From: Ktedonobacter sp. 13_1_20CM_4_53_11
GTDB lineage: Bacteria > Chloroflexota > Ktedonobacteria > Ktedonobacterales > Ktedonobacteraceae
Assembly (NCBI GenBank): GCA_001919995.1
Contig: MNIY01000136.1
Coordinates: 1-8,037, forward strand
Length of the DNA stretch: 8,037 nt
Direction of reading: 5' to 3'
The position numbers and the translations under genes are program-made. Positions 6,921 through 8,037 of the stretch are shown here, one piece after another. Below the pieces are notes generated by a model. That model was not told where the DNA came from. It saw only the letters and a program-made list of their open reading frames with translations, and made no database searches. Positions within the stretch are counted from its first letter, which is position 1. The number at the start of each line of letters is the position of its first letter.

Positions 6921-6957
6921 CGCTCGGTGCCCTACCTGAAAGGAAGAGGAAATTTCT

Positions 6958-8037
6958 ATGCAGCAGCGATACAGGCGCAAGGCCGTCTCGTCAATAGTAC
7001 GACGTAAACGTTTTTCACCATTCATGCTGATTGGTTTGAGCGTGCCAGTTGTACTGACGCTTATCGTCTCGACAGTGTTCATTCTGCCGCGCCTGGGTTC
7101 ACGCGCAGCGGCGGTCAATGGCGATTGTACTTTAATTGTGCCTTCCAACCCCCTTTCGGCTCAGGGGTTAGCCACACCCTATCAACTCGTCGCAACTGAT
7201 CCGGCGAATGGAGCATGCAATGAGTCGAACAAGGTGCAGGCAGCCTTTGTTCAGGGGGCAGTGATCGACCCGGCAACTGGCCAAATCTCCATTTACAATC
7301 CGCTCGTCATTGACCAGGGAACCCAGCCCGCGGCAACTCCTGCCGTGGCACAACTCCCAGCCAATGGTGTCGTCGCACTCTGGTTCGGGTTCAATGGAAA
7401 CAATCTTACTCTGCAAGGTACCAATGGCAGCCTGGAACAGGGCAGATGTGTCAATGGGGTCAATGGCTCCATATTTGGGCAGTTCGCCTACTGTAATGCC
7501 CCGGCCTTCTTCAGAGCGGCCAACAATGCCATGCGAGCAGGTTTACTGAACGCTCCTCCACTTGGCATGGCGAATGATGGAAAGGTCTGTCCTTCGGTTC
7601 GTGATTTTGGCGTAGTGGACATGGATCAAAGCGATAACGTCGTGACCTCCTACCTTGTTACTGCCAATGGACAGACAGCTCAGGTGACTACCGCCAATAT
7701 GACTGCCTTGCAGAATACGCAGACGCAAGTAAATGGTAGCGATAATCGTCTCCTGGCGGTGGCCATGGATGGCGCGCTAGGCTGCACACCCTGGATGGCT
7801 CCTGATCTGGCTAATCCCGGCCATATGTTGCCCGCGCTGCCGCTCAACGAACTTCAGGCTGCCAGGCTACAGGCCCCTCCTGTCGCACGTGTGCCAGCGA
7901 ATGATCCTATGGTAATTACCAACAATCAGCCCGATATCAACAAACTCAATGCCTATCGCAGGGGTGTCGATCAGTCCCCTGTGTCAACATTAGTAGCTGC
8001 CAGCACGACAACCTATTGCAGGCACCTTCTCGCGATT
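6958..8037 (+). CDS. Secreted or membrane-anchored protein of unknown function (C-terminus cut by window edge)
   Basis: I do not recognise a named family. 360 codons are visible and the frame is open to the window edge. The N-terminus is strongly basic (RYRRK, RRKR), followed by one hydrophobic segment at about residues 22-44. This is a signal anchor or a long signal peptide, with an Ala-rich stretch (RAAAV, 49-53) that could be a cleavage site. The remainder is rich in Asn, Gln, Gly and Ala, poor in charge, and looks exported. Seven cysteines are visible (57, 87, 164, 179, 211, 276, 354), which suggests disulphides in the extracytoplasmic part. Recognisable stretches are NGDCTLIVPSNPLSAQGLAT (54-73), VVALWFGFNGNNLTLQGTNG (138-157) and FGQFAYCNAPAFF (173-185). 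I have an uncertain recollection of similar sequences among hypothetical proteins of Ktedonobacteria. GAGGA (6946-6950) lies 7 bases before the ATG. The leader at 6806-6920 probably regulates it. Confidence 0.8.
   Translation, partial: MQQRYRRKAVSSIVRRKRFSPFMLIGLSVPVVLTLIVSTVFILPRLGSRAAAVNGDCTLIVPSNPLSAQGLATPYQLVATDPANGACNESNKVQAAFVQGAVIDPATGQISIYNPLVIDQGTQPAATPAVAQLPANGVVALWFGFNGNNLTLQGTNGSLEQGRCVNGVNGSIFGQFAYCNAPAFFRAANNAMRAGLLNAPPLGMANDGKVCPSVRDFGVVDMDQSDNVVTSYLVTANGQTAQVTTANMTALQNTQTQVNGSDNRLLAVAMDGALGCTPWMAPDLANPGHMLPALPLNELQAARLQAPPVARVPANDPMVITNNQPDINKLNAYRRGVDQSPVSTLVAASTTTYCRHLLAI

Overview
The window carries six protein-coding genes, two of them cut by the window edges, and one strikingly structured non-coding stretch. 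I see no tRNA, rRNA, CRISPR array, transposase or phage gene. The source is a free-living bacterium of moderate GC content with Shine-Dalgarno-led genes and AT-richer intergenic DNA. The right-edge secreted protein resembles hypothetical proteins I associate with soil Chloroflexota (Ktedonobacteria). That placement is an impression from memory and should be treated as tentative.

Left third (1-3384, minus strand): a cydDC operon encoding the two halves of a heterodimeric ABC exporter of cysteine/glutathione, which is needed for cytochrome bd oxidase maturation. cydD (1651-3384) and cydC (1-1654, cut at its C-terminus) overlap by the 4-base ATGA, so translation is probably coupled. cydAB does not lie immediately upstream. 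cydD starts from its own region, divergent from an aminotransferase gene.

Middle (3385-6427, plus strand): after a divergent intergenic region with a 6-bp dyad (3556-3574) come three metabolic genes. They are a fold-type I PLP aminotransferase (3619-4791), a histidine phosphatase of the phosphoglycerate-mutase-like superfamily (4855-5508) and a short-chain dehydrogenase (5657-6427) that is very probably D-3-hydroxybutyrate dehydrogenase. The first two may be co-transcribed (63-bp gap). The dehydrogenase follows a 148-bp gap with a strong ribosome binding site of its own. It keeps all substrate-binding residues known from the Pseudomonas fragi enzyme but has Met where the SDR catalytic tetrad usually has Asn.

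Right part (6428-8037): 530 bp without an obvious gene, then a membrane-anchored or secreted Cys-containing protein of unknown function (from 6958, cut at the right edge). Positions 6806-6920, directly in front of that gene, hold three substantial complementary pairings. One is a perfect 13-bp stem, another a 12-bp bulged stem abutting it, and the third a 10-bp long-range pairing that shares its left arm with the bulged stem, so the two compete. A 14-codon reading frame ends exactly at the top of the 13-bp stem. This looks like a cis-regulatory leader RNA, or a complex operator, for the secreted protein, and I do not recognise it as any known family. It is the best candidate for something undescribed here.
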